29,995 bases of DNA from a virus: the IMG/VR virus record IMGVR_UViG_3300024433_000371, positions 1 to 29,995 of that record; one strand, written 5' to 3'. The notes beneath the pieces are model-generated. The model saw only the letters and a list, made by a program, of their open reading frames with translations, did no database searches and was not told where the DNA came from. The stretch's first letter is position 1. Every line of letters starts with the position of its first letter. Positions 20,628-28,410 of the stretch are shown in pieces. Both the position numbers and the translations under genes were made by a program.

Positions 20628-21732
20628 GGTTTGCCTCCTCAAGCGGCTTGACGAGGTAGATAATGTCTTGCCCCCTATCAATCCTTGCGAGGTAACCGTT
20701 GCTATTGGTGGCCAACTTCTCTAGCCTAGCAACAAGTTTTTCAGCTGTTTTTCTATGTTTGCCAGTTAGATTTGCCATAGCTTTTTGTAACTGGTGGAGT
20801 GAAATGCGCCATCGGTTTGGTTCCTCCTCCAGCACCGCTTTGTTCGCTTGAGCCAATTCAATAAAGTCATTGCCCCAAGCTCGGTAGACGCCTTTCAAGA
20901 GAGTGTTAAACTGCTTAATCTCCCGCTGCTCCATTTCCAGATTATGCTCTCCACCTGTAAACATCCGGCCTTCGTCTATGTCGAACACCATCTTGTCGCC
21001 GACCATTTCTACCTTCCGTGCCCACTGCCATGGGTCAAATATCTGGTAGGTGTTATAGAGTGGCCATACTTTTTGGGCGTTACCCAGCGCAGTACGCCAC
21101 CTTCGCCCGGGATATCCGGTGAATAAGCCGCTGTAGTCCTCCTCGTCGTAGTAGAAACTGGTACCCTTGTATAGTCCGTGTTCTCTCCCCCAGTCGGTAT
21201 AGAAGGAATCATGGGCTTCCACCATGAGATCCACCTGGTTGAGTATGACGGAGGGAAGGGATGGGGATTGAGTATCCATAATCACCCGTAGACCCCGCTT
21301 CCTTAGCTGGTGGAGAAACTTATCGACCATGATGCTGCTGGTACTCATGGCGCGCTTTCTCTCCACCCATGTGTCTACCTCACCAAGCCCTATAACAGCT
21401 CCGGTGAGGCCCGGGTCAAAACTCAATAGAAACTGTAGGTCTAATGGTCTTGGCTGGTTGTCCACCCCTATCTTTTCAGGGTAGAGCTCATAATTGGTGA
21501 ACACTGGATAACCGTGTTTTAAGGCTAAAAGGAGCTTGCGCGCCACCCGGACAGACTTGCCACCTCCACGATGCCCCAGCACTAATTCTACATATTCTGT
21601 GGGGAACCAGTGCTTGAGTTCGTCCGGTAGGTTAACGACATCACGGTTGGTATCTTCAACAAAGTCCTCAAGGTCGACAAACTCCTCATGTCCGTTGTTT
21701 TCAATAGTAGCGAGAGCCTGTTCATTCATCAT
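20617..21732 (-). CDS. HerA/FtsK/Zot-type packaging or export ATPase
   Basis: 371 residues from ATG 21732, overlapping the previous gene. Walker A is GHRGGGKS (about residues 53-60). Walker B is GAVIGLGEVD (about 111-120), with the catalytic Glu and Asp. A further strand with Gln (VIMDTQSPSLPSVILNQVDL, about 150-170) resembles the sensor region of HerA/FtsK-type ATPases and inoviral Zot proteins. Such ATPases move DNA into capsids or extrude it through the membrane. A C-terminal winged-helix-like part follows (about 300-365; KAMANLTGKHRKTAEKLVARLEK). It lies in the middle of the membrane-protein operon and is the best hallmark of a virus here. Confidence 0.82.
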   Translation of the reverse strand: MMNEQALATIENNGHEEFVDLEDFVEDTNRDVVNLPDELKHWFPTEYVELVLGHRGGGKSVRVARKLLLALKHGYPVFTNYELYPEKIGVDNQPRPLDLQFLLSFDPGLTGAVIGLGEVDTWVERKRAMSTSSIMVDKFLHQLRKRGLRVIMDTQSPSLPSVILNQVDLMVEAHDSFYTDWGREHGLYKGTSFYYDEEDYSGLFTGYPGRRWRTALGNAQKVWPLYNTYQIFDPWQWARKVEMVGDKMVFDIDEGRMFTGGEHNLEMEQREIKQFNTLLKGVYRAWGNDFIELAQANKAVLEEEPNRWRISLHQLQKAMANLTGKHRKTAEKLVARLEKLATNSNGYLARIDRGQDIIYLVKPLEEANHAE

Positions 21733-22132
21733 CCACTTTCTTGTCCTTCTTAGGTTGCTTGCCTGCCCCAGCATACCCTTGCCCATCTCTACTAGGGTGA
21801 TATGCTGGCATGGACCCGGGCACTAGCATCCCGGAAAGTCCCATCAGAAACTCGTTTCGTGCAAAGCCCTCTACTCCCAATCCAGCCGCAGACATATTGA
21901 TAATGAATGCCTGTGTCGGTTTGTGGTCGCCGGCAAGCGAAGCGGCGAGGCCATAGTAGCCTCGTAGCTTTGCACTGATTCGACTTCTTAATAGCGTTCC
22001 GGCGATAGGAGCTAACCTGTCTGCGTCTGATGGCAGCCGTATAAGTTCCTTCGCGCCGCTCGCAGCACCGATAGGGGCATAGGTACCGAGGTCATCGTAC
22101 CTTCCCCCAGTTTGCCCTCTCTGCATACTCAT
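21722..22132 (-). CDS. Virion operon protein, 136 residues
   Basis: The only product between the tail-anchored proteins and the ATPase. Start ATG 22132 follows GGGAGG. It has a Gly/Arg-rich N-terminus (MSMQRGQTGGRYDDLG), a central helical part with weakly hydrophobic stretches (about 60-110; YGLAASLAGDH, NMSAAGLGVEGFARNEFLMGLSGML), and a basic-acidic tail (KQPKKDKKVDDE). It lacks a signal peptide, so it may be cytoplasmic or inside the particle. No family is recognised. Its position suggests an ATPase partner or scaffold. Confidence 0.6.
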   Translation of the reverse strand: MSMQRGQTGGRYDDLGTYAPIGAASGAKELIRLPSDADRLAPIAGTLLRSRISAKLRGYYGLAASLAGDHKPTQAFIINMSAAGLGVEGFARNEFLMGLSGMLVPGSMPAYHPSRDGQGYAGAGKQPKKDKKVDDE

Positions 22133-22136
22133 TGTT

Positions 22137-22625
22137 TTATCCTCCCATCATTACGACTATAAGGAAAACCGCCACTATGGAAGCCACAATGACGATTGTT
22201 GGCGTCATAATCTTCTTGGCCTGGTCTATAAGCGATGGCTTTGGTTCCGTTTCCAGCTCTATAATCTTTTCAATAGTACCGGCCAATGTGACTGCCCAGC
22301 CATAAAGTTGTATAGATGTATACCCAATCTGCCCCTTGGTAATGTCGGGACCGGGTTCTGGAAATACTAACGGGCTGTAATCCCCATTTAGAATTGCGAT
22401 GTAAAAGGGCCTATGATTCTCATTATAGAAGGTAAATGCCGTATCATCGCCTTTGCTTGCTTTCTGAATGGCCCTAATATCAGATTCGGCATCACTCCCT
22501 TCAATCACCTCAATACCCGTTTTCTTTATCAGGTATACCGTGTCTATGAGGTCATCGAGTTCTACTTGGGTCTCTTCCCTTACCTCGTCTTTTACTTTTT
22601 TGACTGCACTTCGTTTCTTTGCCAT
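22137..22625 (-). CDS. Tail-anchored protein, 162 residues
   Basis: Start chosen at ATG 22625 (MAKKRSAVKKVKDEV), just after the previous stop, preceded by GGGGTGATG. The body (about 1-135) is soluble and charged, with a longin- or PAS-like alternating pattern (DTAFTFYNENHRPFYIAILNGDY). A C-terminal helix (about 140-160; TPTIVIVASIVAVFLIVVMM) anchors it in the membrane with the body inside the cell or particle. The neighbouring protein has the same topology, so the two may form a matrix layer. No family is recognised. Confidence 0.65.
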   Translation of the reverse strand: MAKKRSAVKKVKDEVREETQVELDDLIDTVYLIKKTGIEVIEGSDAESDIRAIQKASKGDDTAFTFYNENHRPFYIAILNGDYSPLVFPEPGPDITKGQIGYTSIQLYGWAVTLAGTIEKIIELETEPKPSLIDQAKKIMTPTIVIVASIVAVFLIVVMMGG

Positions 22626-22629
22626 ATCA

Positions 22630-23091
22630 TCACCCCAATATCTTGGAGAACAGTCCACTCTGGAAGGCGAATAGGAGTGCTATGACGAGCAATCCACCGA
22701 TGGTAATTAGAGCCAGAGTCCACATCTTGTCGAACCTGTCTGCCAGGTCTATCCTCTGCACAGCCTTGGAGCACCCCTCGCTAAGAGCGCTGGTCTTAAT
22801 TTCCTCCTCTTTGTGCTGTACCTCTACCCAGTCAAGTGTTTTGAAACTAAACGGTCTGGCCATAGTTTCATATAGCAAACTGGTCAGGCCGAGGTGTGTC
22901 CTTTTACCTTTGGCAACCCTTGTGAAGTTGCCGATACATTCTGGAACCGAGTCGTATGCCATTAGATTCTTGGGGTCGAGCAAGAACGTACCTGTTGAAT
23001 CTAATGGACGGTGCATTGCGTTTTTGTCTTCACCAACCACAGGGCAGGTAATAGTAGTGGCGCCTTTGTTTTTTTTGCTAAAAAGCCCCAT
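22630..23091 (-). CDS. Tail-anchored protein, 153 residues
   Basis: Soluble N-terminal region (about 1-120) with a basic start (MGLFSKKNKG), a Cys and several Trp/Phe, then a C-terminal membrane helix (about 123-145; MWTLALITIGGLLVIALLFAF). The MGLFSKK opening resembles that of the last gene of the window (MGLFGKKK). GAGAGG precedes the start. A strong hairpin lies between this gene and the upstream multi-pass membrane protein, so it may be made in lower amount. Confidence 0.65.
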   Translation of the reverse strand: MGLFSKKNKGATTITCPVVGEDKNAMHRPLDSTGTFLLDPKNLMAYDSVPECIGNFTRVAKGKRTHLGLTSLLYETMARPFSFKTLDWVEVQHKEEEIKTSALSEGCSKAVQRIDLADRFDKMWTLALITIGGLLVIALLFAFQSGLFSKILG

Positions 23092-23113
23092 ATTATTCCT
23101 CTCGCTTATGAAA

Positions 23114-23156
23114 GCAACCCGACTCTAAGACTAATTCGCTCCAAGAGCCGGGTTGC
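23114..23156 (-). terminator. Hairpin attenuator within the virion operon
   Basis: On the minus strand, GCAACCCGGCTCT pairs with AGAGTCGGGTTGC in a 13-pair stem with one G-U pair and a 17-base loop, followed by TTTCAT. Weak U content argues for partial termination or message protection rather than a full stop. It separates the two multi-pass membrane protein genes from the downstream genes and could give higher expression of the former. Another CGGGTTGC copy lies at 23179-23186. Confidence 0.55.
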
Positions 23157-23187
23157 CTTCTCATAATTTGCTCCGTTACCGGGTTGC

Positions 23188-23691
23188 TCACATCTTGCTG
23201 CGAACTGACTTGAAGCCGATCATGCCTGTTACGAAGGTTATCCCGAGTACATAGAGCAACGGGATAAGCCCCAGGAAAGCACTTAGGCCGGTGTATGAAG
23301 CAATATCAGCACGTGCAAGCAGCGCGTCGGTTTGGGTTATGACTAGCGGGAGCATTATGACGGCGACGATTACCACAACAGTGGTGAGGATTGTGCTTTT
23401 AACGTCCATTTGCTGACCTTTATAGCCAATCCATATCAGGACGCCACCGAAAAGCACAAGGCTAATCATCATCAGCAATGGGAATATCGTGAGGATTGAC
23501 TCGCCACCGGGGTACTTGGTCCAGTTTACAGCACTAGCCCCGCCCGTAAGCAGTGGCCCCACCGTATCCATAGCGATGCCCAACATAATCAGGCCAACCA
23601 CTATGGAGATAACGCCGAGAATTATGGTTTTGAGGTTGGCTCCACCACCGCCGCCAAGCCCACTTCCGCTATCTCCTGTTTTTCTTGCCAT
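23188..23691 (-). CDS. Four-helix membrane protein, candidate major envelope protein
   Basis: 167 residues with a Gly-rich N-terminus (SGSGLGGGGGAN) and four predicted membrane helices (about 24-46, 69-90, 97-117 and 133-158). The last part, SYTGLSAFLGLIPLLYVLG, is clearly related to the end of the preceding gene's product (YTGFSAFLRMIPFICIIG), so the two are paralogues. Strong AAGGAGG site, second gene of the late operon, hairpin after it: all fit an abundant virion membrane protein of the type seen in spindle-shaped or pleomorphic viruses. That role is inferred, not shown. Confidence 0.65.
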   Translation of the reverse strand: MARKTGDSGSGLGGGGGANLKTIILGVISIVVGLIMLGIAMDTVGPLLTGGASAVNWTKYPGGESILTIFPLLMMISLVLFGGVLIWIGYKGQQMDVKSTILTTVVVIVAVIMLPLVITQTDALLARADIASYTGLSAFLGLIPLLYVLGITFVTGMIGFKSVRSKM

Positions 23692-23791
23692 CTCTAAACA
23701 CCTCCTTAATTGGTGTAGATTCTATCCCTGTCGACCTTCAGGGAGGCTTCAACTCCCTCCTATTATTAGGAAAGAGTTATACCCGTTACTC

Positions 23792-24232
23792 TTATCTGCC
23801 TTTGACACTGGAGAACAAAGCCCATAGAGCTGCTACCACCAGTCCTATAATGCAGATAAATGGAATCATTCGCAGGAAAGCAGAGAAGCCGGTGTACTGC
23901 TGGTTGGCCTCCCTTACATAACTGATTGCCAGTATTCTGGATGCCGATGCCTCCAGCCCGGTAACTATCACATCATAGGTGACCTCATTGTAGTCCATCA
24001 CTACAGGAGTGTCGTTTTCGTTGTCGGAAGTCGACGACAATTCGGTTAGATCACCGTAGTAATGTTCATAGCTCAGGGTCTCGGTTGTGTTTGTGACCCC
24101 AGCTCCGGTGGAAACATTATAATTCTCGGAATAGGGATCCGAAGCGGCCTCGTTCACCACATCGGGTAACAGAGTCGCCACCAACATGAGACCGACCACC
24201 AAGCCGACAATGGCAAGGAGTACCCTTTGCAT
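23792..24232 (-). CDS. Two-helix membrane protein, paralogue of the next gene
   Basis: First gene of the leftward late operon, 146 residues. An N-terminal signal anchor (about 3-22), an outside loop of about 90 residues rich in Thr, Ser, Asn and Tyr with several N-x-T/S sites, then a C-terminal helix (about 117-138) and a basic tail (SSVKGR). The C-terminal part is homologous to that of the protein at 23188. Its message appears leaderless. The signal-anchor codons contain copy B of the 39-base repeat, in what looks like its native frame. A short AGGGAG/CTCCCT hairpin (23740-23758) follows the gene. Confidence 0.65.
   Translation of the reverse strand: MQRVLLAIVGLVVGLMLVATLLPDVVNEAASDPYSENYNVSTGAGVTNTTETLSYEHYYGDLTELSSTSDNENDTPVVMDYNEVTYDVIVTGLEASASRILAISYVREANQQYTGFSAFLRMIPFICIIGLVVAALWALFSSVKGR
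24161..24199. repeat. 39-base direct repeat, copy B
   Basis: Identical to 15776-15814, same orientation, 8385 bases apart. Here it encodes [13 protein letters not shown] of a signal anchor, a sensible reading, so this is the probable original. Recombination between the copies would delete or circularise nearly the whole leftward virion operon. Confidence 0.9.
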
Positions 24233-24322
24233 TAGTTTTAGTGTAAAAGACTACTATCCATATTTTCATACGAACTTGGGGTGCGTGTGGTATTGTTTTT
24301 TATTTAGGGTTATACTATTTGT
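24233..24322. promoter_or_regulatory. Divergent late promoter region
   Basis: Two -10 boxes point outward: TACACT on the minus strand (24240-24245), 7 bases before the ATG of the leftward operon, and TATACT on the plus strand (24311-24316), 6 bases before the ATG of the rightward operon. Neither has a recognisable -35 at 16-18 bases, unlike the early promoters, so an activator probably binds in the 24246-24310 interval. Both messages would be leaderless. Confidence 0.6.
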
Positions 24323-24619
24323 ATGCCATTGGGTACTTCAAGGGCTGGCCGTCCATGTCCAGTGGCCGTAATACCTTTCCAAAATGAGAGGAAGGTAGGA
24401 CTACTGGAAGAGTTCTATGGTGTCTGTGCCGACTTCCACTACCGAGAAATCATGGCGGTAAGCCGAGCCTTGCGGGTCACTCCCCGAGCAGTTGAATCCT
24501 GGAAGTACCGAGAGAAGTTCCCTAGATGGGATATCGCTGTAGATGTGATTGAGTGGGCAAACCAAGGCAAACCAGTAGTAATGGTATCCCCATCACAAAC
24601 CATAACCAATATGATGTAG
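24323..24619 (+). CDS. Helix-turn-helix regulator, 98 residues
   Basis: Contains IMAVSRALRVTPRAVESWKYREKFPRWDIAVDVIEW (about residues 43-78), a Cro-type helix-turn-helix in which VTPRAVESWKYRE supplies the recognition helix and the WDIAVDVIEWA closing helix resembles phage regulators. It is the first gene of the rightward late operon and lies next to the divergent promoters that lack -35 boxes, so it may be their activator or autoregulator. Message probably leaderless. Confidence 0.7.
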   Translation: MPLGTSRAGRPCPVAVIPFQNERKVGLLEEFYGVCADFHYREIMAVSRALRVTPRAVESWKYREKFPRWDIAVDVIEWANQGKPVVMVSPSQTITNMM

Positions 24620-24642
24620 ATATGTTTTAAAGGAGGAAACTT

Positions 24643-24846
24643 ATGGTAGTAGCTGTTAAAGAAAAAATTGTCTCCAAAGAAGAACCTCAGAAAAACACTG
24701 AGCCGACATTTCGTAATTCTGATGAAATGACCATTGAAGAACTCACTGACCCAGATTACCGGTTAAAGCAGGTTGTAAAACATTTTGGTAGTAATAAAGA
24801 AAGTACACCAGCAATCTGTAGTAAGTGCCACCATTGTCGGCGATAA
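24643..24846 (+). CDS. Small charged protein, 67 residues
   Basis: Strong AAAGGAGG site 6 bases before ATG 24643. The first 55 residues are charged and probably disordered or helical (MTIEELTDPDYRLKQVVKHFG). It ends in a Cys-rich patch (CSKCHHCRR) that could bind a metal as half a zinc site. No family is recognised. It precedes the envelope genes of the rightward operon. Confidence 0.6.
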   Translation: MVVAVKEKIVSKEEPQKNTEPTFRNSDEMTIEELTDPDYRLKQVVKHFGSNKESTPAICSKCHHCRR

Positions 24847-24863
24847 CTGAGGGAGATAAGACT

Positions 24864-25847
24864 TTGATTAGAAAACTCGCAAGGTGGTTTCTACCACTCA
24901 CCCTTATAGCCCTTTTGGGCATATTTGCTATTGCCGCTCCGGTTCTTGCCTCGATTCCGCAGCCCACCATCCTTGAAATCCAGGAAATAGCTGCTTATGA
25001 AAATGCCAGAGAGGACGGCGACCATCTCTACATCGTAAAATACTATATTGCGATAAACTCCACTTATAATGCTGATGACCTATTTATCTTTCGTCTTCTG
25101 GACGAGGACGATGATGAGATTGCCCATGCAACCCCATATCCCTTCAATAATTATGGTTATGGGCTTGGCGTGGTGGCTTTCTACCTTGATGCAGACGAGG
25201 CGCCGGACTGGGAAGACAACCTATCGGTTCAGGTGATAGGAAATCCCCTTGTCGATTGGGACGGCGACCCGCCTACTGCGAGTTCCAGCCTCATCGACTG
25301 GCATACTGATACCACTGGGCAAATACAGCAGCTTGTCTCTATCAAGGTGATGTCCTTGGCCAGCGAGCTTGAGCGAAACTGGGGTGTGGAGATGACGACC
25401 ACGACTCAGGGTGTGACAATACTAAGCGATACTGGGGCAGCTTACTTCCTTAGAATAGTGCCGTACCTCGCCACGGTAGCGCCGTATGTGCTGGGACAGT
25501 ACACCTTTGAGCCGGACTATCCTGTGGACGAAAAGCCGCCTAGCGATGACTATGCCACCTCACTTGTGACGGCGATAGAGGGTACGATCTTCGACTTGAG
25601 CGGTCCCGCAAGGTCTATGGGCATAACCTGGGGGGCATTGACCGCGGGAATCTACTACGCCTTTGTGATAGCATTTTTTGTCATGTTGATAGCAAAGAGG
25701 GGGTTGAAGAAGGGGATGATGCTGTTGCTGTGGCCATTCGTGATAGCGGGTGCCTTCATTGGTGTTCCGCTGATAGTAACGATATTGGGCGGTTTCCTTT
25801 GTCTGCTTAGCACGAGTTGGTTAATCTACAAGGGAGTTTCAGGATAA
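24864..25847 (+). CDS. Membrane protein with large outside domain, 327 residues
   Basis: Start chosen at TTG 24864, which has GAGGGAG upstream and gives a proper signal peptide (LIRKLARWFLPLTLIALLG, about 1-29); an earlier in-frame GTG overlaps the previous gene. An outside domain (about 30-235) with a beta pattern and acidic loops (LLDEDDDEI) is followed by about three C-terminal membrane helices (about 247-327). The layout matches virion glycoproteins. The stop overlaps the ATG of the next gene (TAATG). Confidence 0.65.
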   Translation: MIRKLARWFLPLTLIALLGIFAIAAPVLASIPQPTILEIQEIAAYENAREDGDHLYIVKYYIAINSTYNADDLFIFRLLDEDDDEIAHATPYPFNNYGYGLGVVAFYLDADEAPDWEDNLSVQVIGNPLVDWDGDPPTASSSLIDWHTDTTGQIQQLVSIKVMSLASELERNWGVEMTTTTQGVTILSDTGAAYFLRIVPYLATVAPYVLGQYTFEPDYPVDEKPPSDDYATSLVTAIEGTIFDLSGPARSMGITWGALTAGIYYAFVIAFFVMLIAKRGLKKGMMLLLWPFVIAGAFIGVPLIVTILGGFLCLLSTSWLIYKGVSG

Positions 25848-26590
25848 TGTCTAAACGGCTATACCTATCGGTTGTATTGGCGGTAGTGATTATACTCGCC
25901 ATGGTAGTGCCTGCCCTTGCGGGATACTACACATACCTCATAACGGAGAATACCGGTACGGACTACACCCAACTCGCAATGAACCTCACCCTTGATGTTG
26001 ACTATCTTGTCGATAACGGCTACATCAGTTCTACTGGACTGGATACGAGGGTTACGGATGCCAGCTATACCGTTCTGCCGCATATGCTGGCTGACGACAA
26101 AGTGATGTGGGTGTCCGACCTGGAGGGCAATAGCACCGCACAATTCATCTTCTTCACAGGGCAGGATGCCATTGATAGCTTCCCTACCATCACTGGCCAT
26201 GGTGGGTATGTTACCGTACCAGACAATGAGGTTCTGGAGCCGGGAGGGATATTCGCCTTCGGCATAGTGGGGTATGTGGATACCTCGGCTGGAGCCAATA
26301 AAAACATAATAAGGAAGGATGACGCAGTGGTATTCAATGTGACTGATGATGAGGAGCTTACCTTTGCCATTACTGGTGGCAATTCGCTGGTGGCCTCCAA
26401 TGTGACAGCTGACTACATGACGATAATGGTCTATTGCGATGGCTACGAACTTTGGATGGAGATAGACGATATTGAGCAGGATAGAGTGGTAGCGTCTTCC
26501 ATACCGGACACAGCAAACAACTGGACCCTGTTCGAGAACGATGTCATGCCTTATGTCTCCTATTATGGAGAGTGGGTGGGAACAGAATGA
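25847..26590 (+). CDS. Secreted LamG-like protein, 247 residues
   Basis: Starts at ATG 25847 overlapping the previous stop. Signal peptide (about 1-25, cleaved near ALAGYY), then LPHMLADDKVMWV and a jelly-roll domain with LamG/concanavalin-type strands (about 85-240): GYVTVPDNEVLEPGGIFAFG, NIIRKDDAVVFNV, MTIMVYCDGYELWMEID. Such domains bind sugars or proteins at surfaces and are common in phage host-binding proteins. No C-terminal anchor, so it probably associates with the membrane proteins on either side. Confidence 0.7.
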   Translation: MSKRLYLSVVLAVVIILAMVVPALAGYYTYLITENTGTDYTQLAMNLTLDVDYLVDNGYISSTGLDTRVTDASYTVLPHMLADDKVMWVSDLEGNSTAQFIFFTGQDAIDSFPTITGHGGYVTVPDNEVLEPGGIFAFGIVGYVDTSAGANKNIIRKDDAVVFNVTDDEELTFAITGGNSLVASNVTADYMTIMVYCDGYELWMEIDDIEQDRVVASSIPDTANNWTLFENDVMPYVSYYGEWVGTE

Positions 26591-28401
26591 AGAGAGGAAT
26601 AGTTATTGGTTTAGTTATAACACTCATCTTGAGTGCGATTTGGGCTGTGCTACCCTTGCCAGTCTGTGCTATGACGGGTTCTGGCACAGTTGGGGATCCG
26701 TACATTATTTATGATGTGAATGACTTACAGAATATGAAGAATGACCTGACAGCCTATTACGAACTCGCCAATGACATAGACGCATCGGCGACCTCGGGTT
26801 GGAATGGAGGTGCTGGCTTTGTGCCAGTTGGGGATGCAGTCACTCCGTTTGAAGGCTATTTTGACGGAAATGGATATACAATAAGTGACCTTTATATCTA
26901 TCGCCCTACTACTCAAGACATTGGCTTGTTTGGAAAGATATATGCGGAGGGTATAGACAGTGTTTTTCAGAATGTAACTATGGAAGAGGCAATAATAGAA
27001 GGGAAGTTACATGTGGGAGCATTTGCCGGGGATATTGTTGCCTACTCAGTATTCCCAGTCGGCACAGTAACGCTACAGTATATAAATGGCGTGGACTGTG
27101 AGGTGACCTCCAATGGTTATGATGTTGGAGGGCTTGTTGGGCAGATGCTCAACATTGTTGAATTGGATTATTGCTCCTATACGGGAATTGTTGATGGCGT
27201 AGGGGGGGCAACGGGGGCTGCCACTGTAGGTGGGTTGGTAGGGTATGCGTCAGGTGATACCACGATATACCGTTGTGCTACAGGGGTTGAAGTAACACAG
27301 AGTAATTGGGGGTCAATAGTGGGAGGATTGGTAGGACGCGCACAAGGCCACATAGAGGAATGCTTCTCCGTGGGGAGTGTAAGCAATATCGGGGCTGATC
27401 CTGATAGTGCATACGAAGGTATTGGTGGGCTTGTGGGGAAATACGACCCCGTTCCTCAAGACCCTTCCGATATACTGAACTGCTACTCCAGATGTTCAGT
27501 GACGGGCAAAGTCGGTACATATGGAGAGTATGTGGCGGGATTAGTGGGCATACACGTGGGGACATATAGCGATATTATAAATTCATATTCCACTGGATTG
27601 GTTAGCGGTGGGCTAACTAGGGGAGGGCTGACAACTCATAGTTCCTCAGATTGTTACGATTGCTTCTGGGATATGCAGACATCCGAACAGTCTTCAAGTG
27701 CCTGCGGCACGGGCAAGAACACAACCCCAATGAAGACCGAATCTACATTCACCGATGCTGGCTGGAATTTCACGACCATATGGGGTATGGGGGGTGTCGT
27801 GAACGATGGATATCCATATTTACTATGGTGGTATGCCCCTTTTGAATGGGAAGACTATGACATCTATCAGGTACTTTGGTTTCAGCCCAACGCCATAATT
27901 GAGGGAACGACACTGCCTGATAGAGCTGGGACTGAGGATGGCATAATCACTTGGGGTGCAAACCCAGCGGGAATAAGCATATCCTACTCAGGCTTCGAGA
28001 TAGAAGAAACATACGAGTTCGAGCCTGTCATACCAAGCAGCCGGGACATCATCAAGCCTGAGCCAGCCGAGATAACCACCGACGTGGGCCTAGAAAGGCT
28101 GGAGAATAATCCGTTTCGTCCGCTTGTCCAGGCAATCGCCTCAGTGGGAGGCTTCACGGAAAGGCTCGTGTGGCTGGGTTTGGCCTGGATCATACTCATA
28201 GCAGCCATGCTCTTGGTACATCTTGGTCCTGATACACGCGAGGGTGACCAAAGGCCGCACCACTTCATCCTGACGAGCGGGACTGGGCTAGGGCTGGCTA
28301 TCCTGTTCTATTCCATGGGCATATTCCCGCTATGGGTGCCAATTCTGCTCGCCTTTGGATTCGGCGCGAGTATCGTCTACGAAAGGATGCCGGTATTGTA
28401 G
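26587..28401 (+). CDS. GLUG-repeat beta-helix spike with membrane anchor
   Basis: 604 residues from ATG 26587 (overlaps the previous stop). Signal peptide (about 1-28). Residues about 40-400 hold an opening (GDPYIIYDVNDLQNM) typical of parabolic beta-helix adhesins, followed by repeated GLUG motifs (VGGLVG, VGGLVGRA, IGGLVGKY, VAGLVGI). Residues about 520-600 form two or three membrane helices. GLUG beta-helices occur in adhesins and phage tailspike-like proteins, so this is a candidate receptor-binding spike of the particle. It ends 9 bases before the next gene. Confidence 0.8.
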   Translation: MKRGIVIGLVITLILSAIWAVLPLPVCAMTGSGTVGDPYIIYDVNDLQNMKNDLTAYYELANDIDASATSGWNGGAGFVPVGDAVTPFEGYFDGNGYTISDLYIYRPTTQDIGLFGKIYAEGIDSVFQNVTMEEAIIEGKLHVGAFAGDIVAYSVFPVGTVTLQYINGVDCEVTSNGYDVGGLVGQMLNIVELDYCSYTGIVDGVGGATGAATVGGLVGYASGDTTIYRCATGVEVTQSNWGSIVGGLVGRAQGHIEECFSVGSVSNIGADPDSAYEGIGGLVGKYDPVPQDPSDILNCYSRCSVTGKVGTYGEYVAGLVGIHVGTYSDIINSYSTGLVSGGLTRGGLTTHSSSDCYDCFWDMQTSEQSSSACGTGKNTTPMKTESTFTDAGWNFTTIWGMGGVVNDGYPYLLWWYAPFEWEDYDIYQVLWFQPNAIIEGTTLPDRAGTEDGIITWGANPAGISISYSGFEIEETYEFEPVIPSSRDIIKPEPAEITTDVGLERLENNPFRPLVQAIASVGGFTERLVWLGLAWIILIAAMLLVHLGPDTREGDQRPHHFILTSGTGLGLAILFYSMGIFPLWVPILLAFGFGASIVYERMPVL

Positions 28402-28410
28402 GGAGACTAA

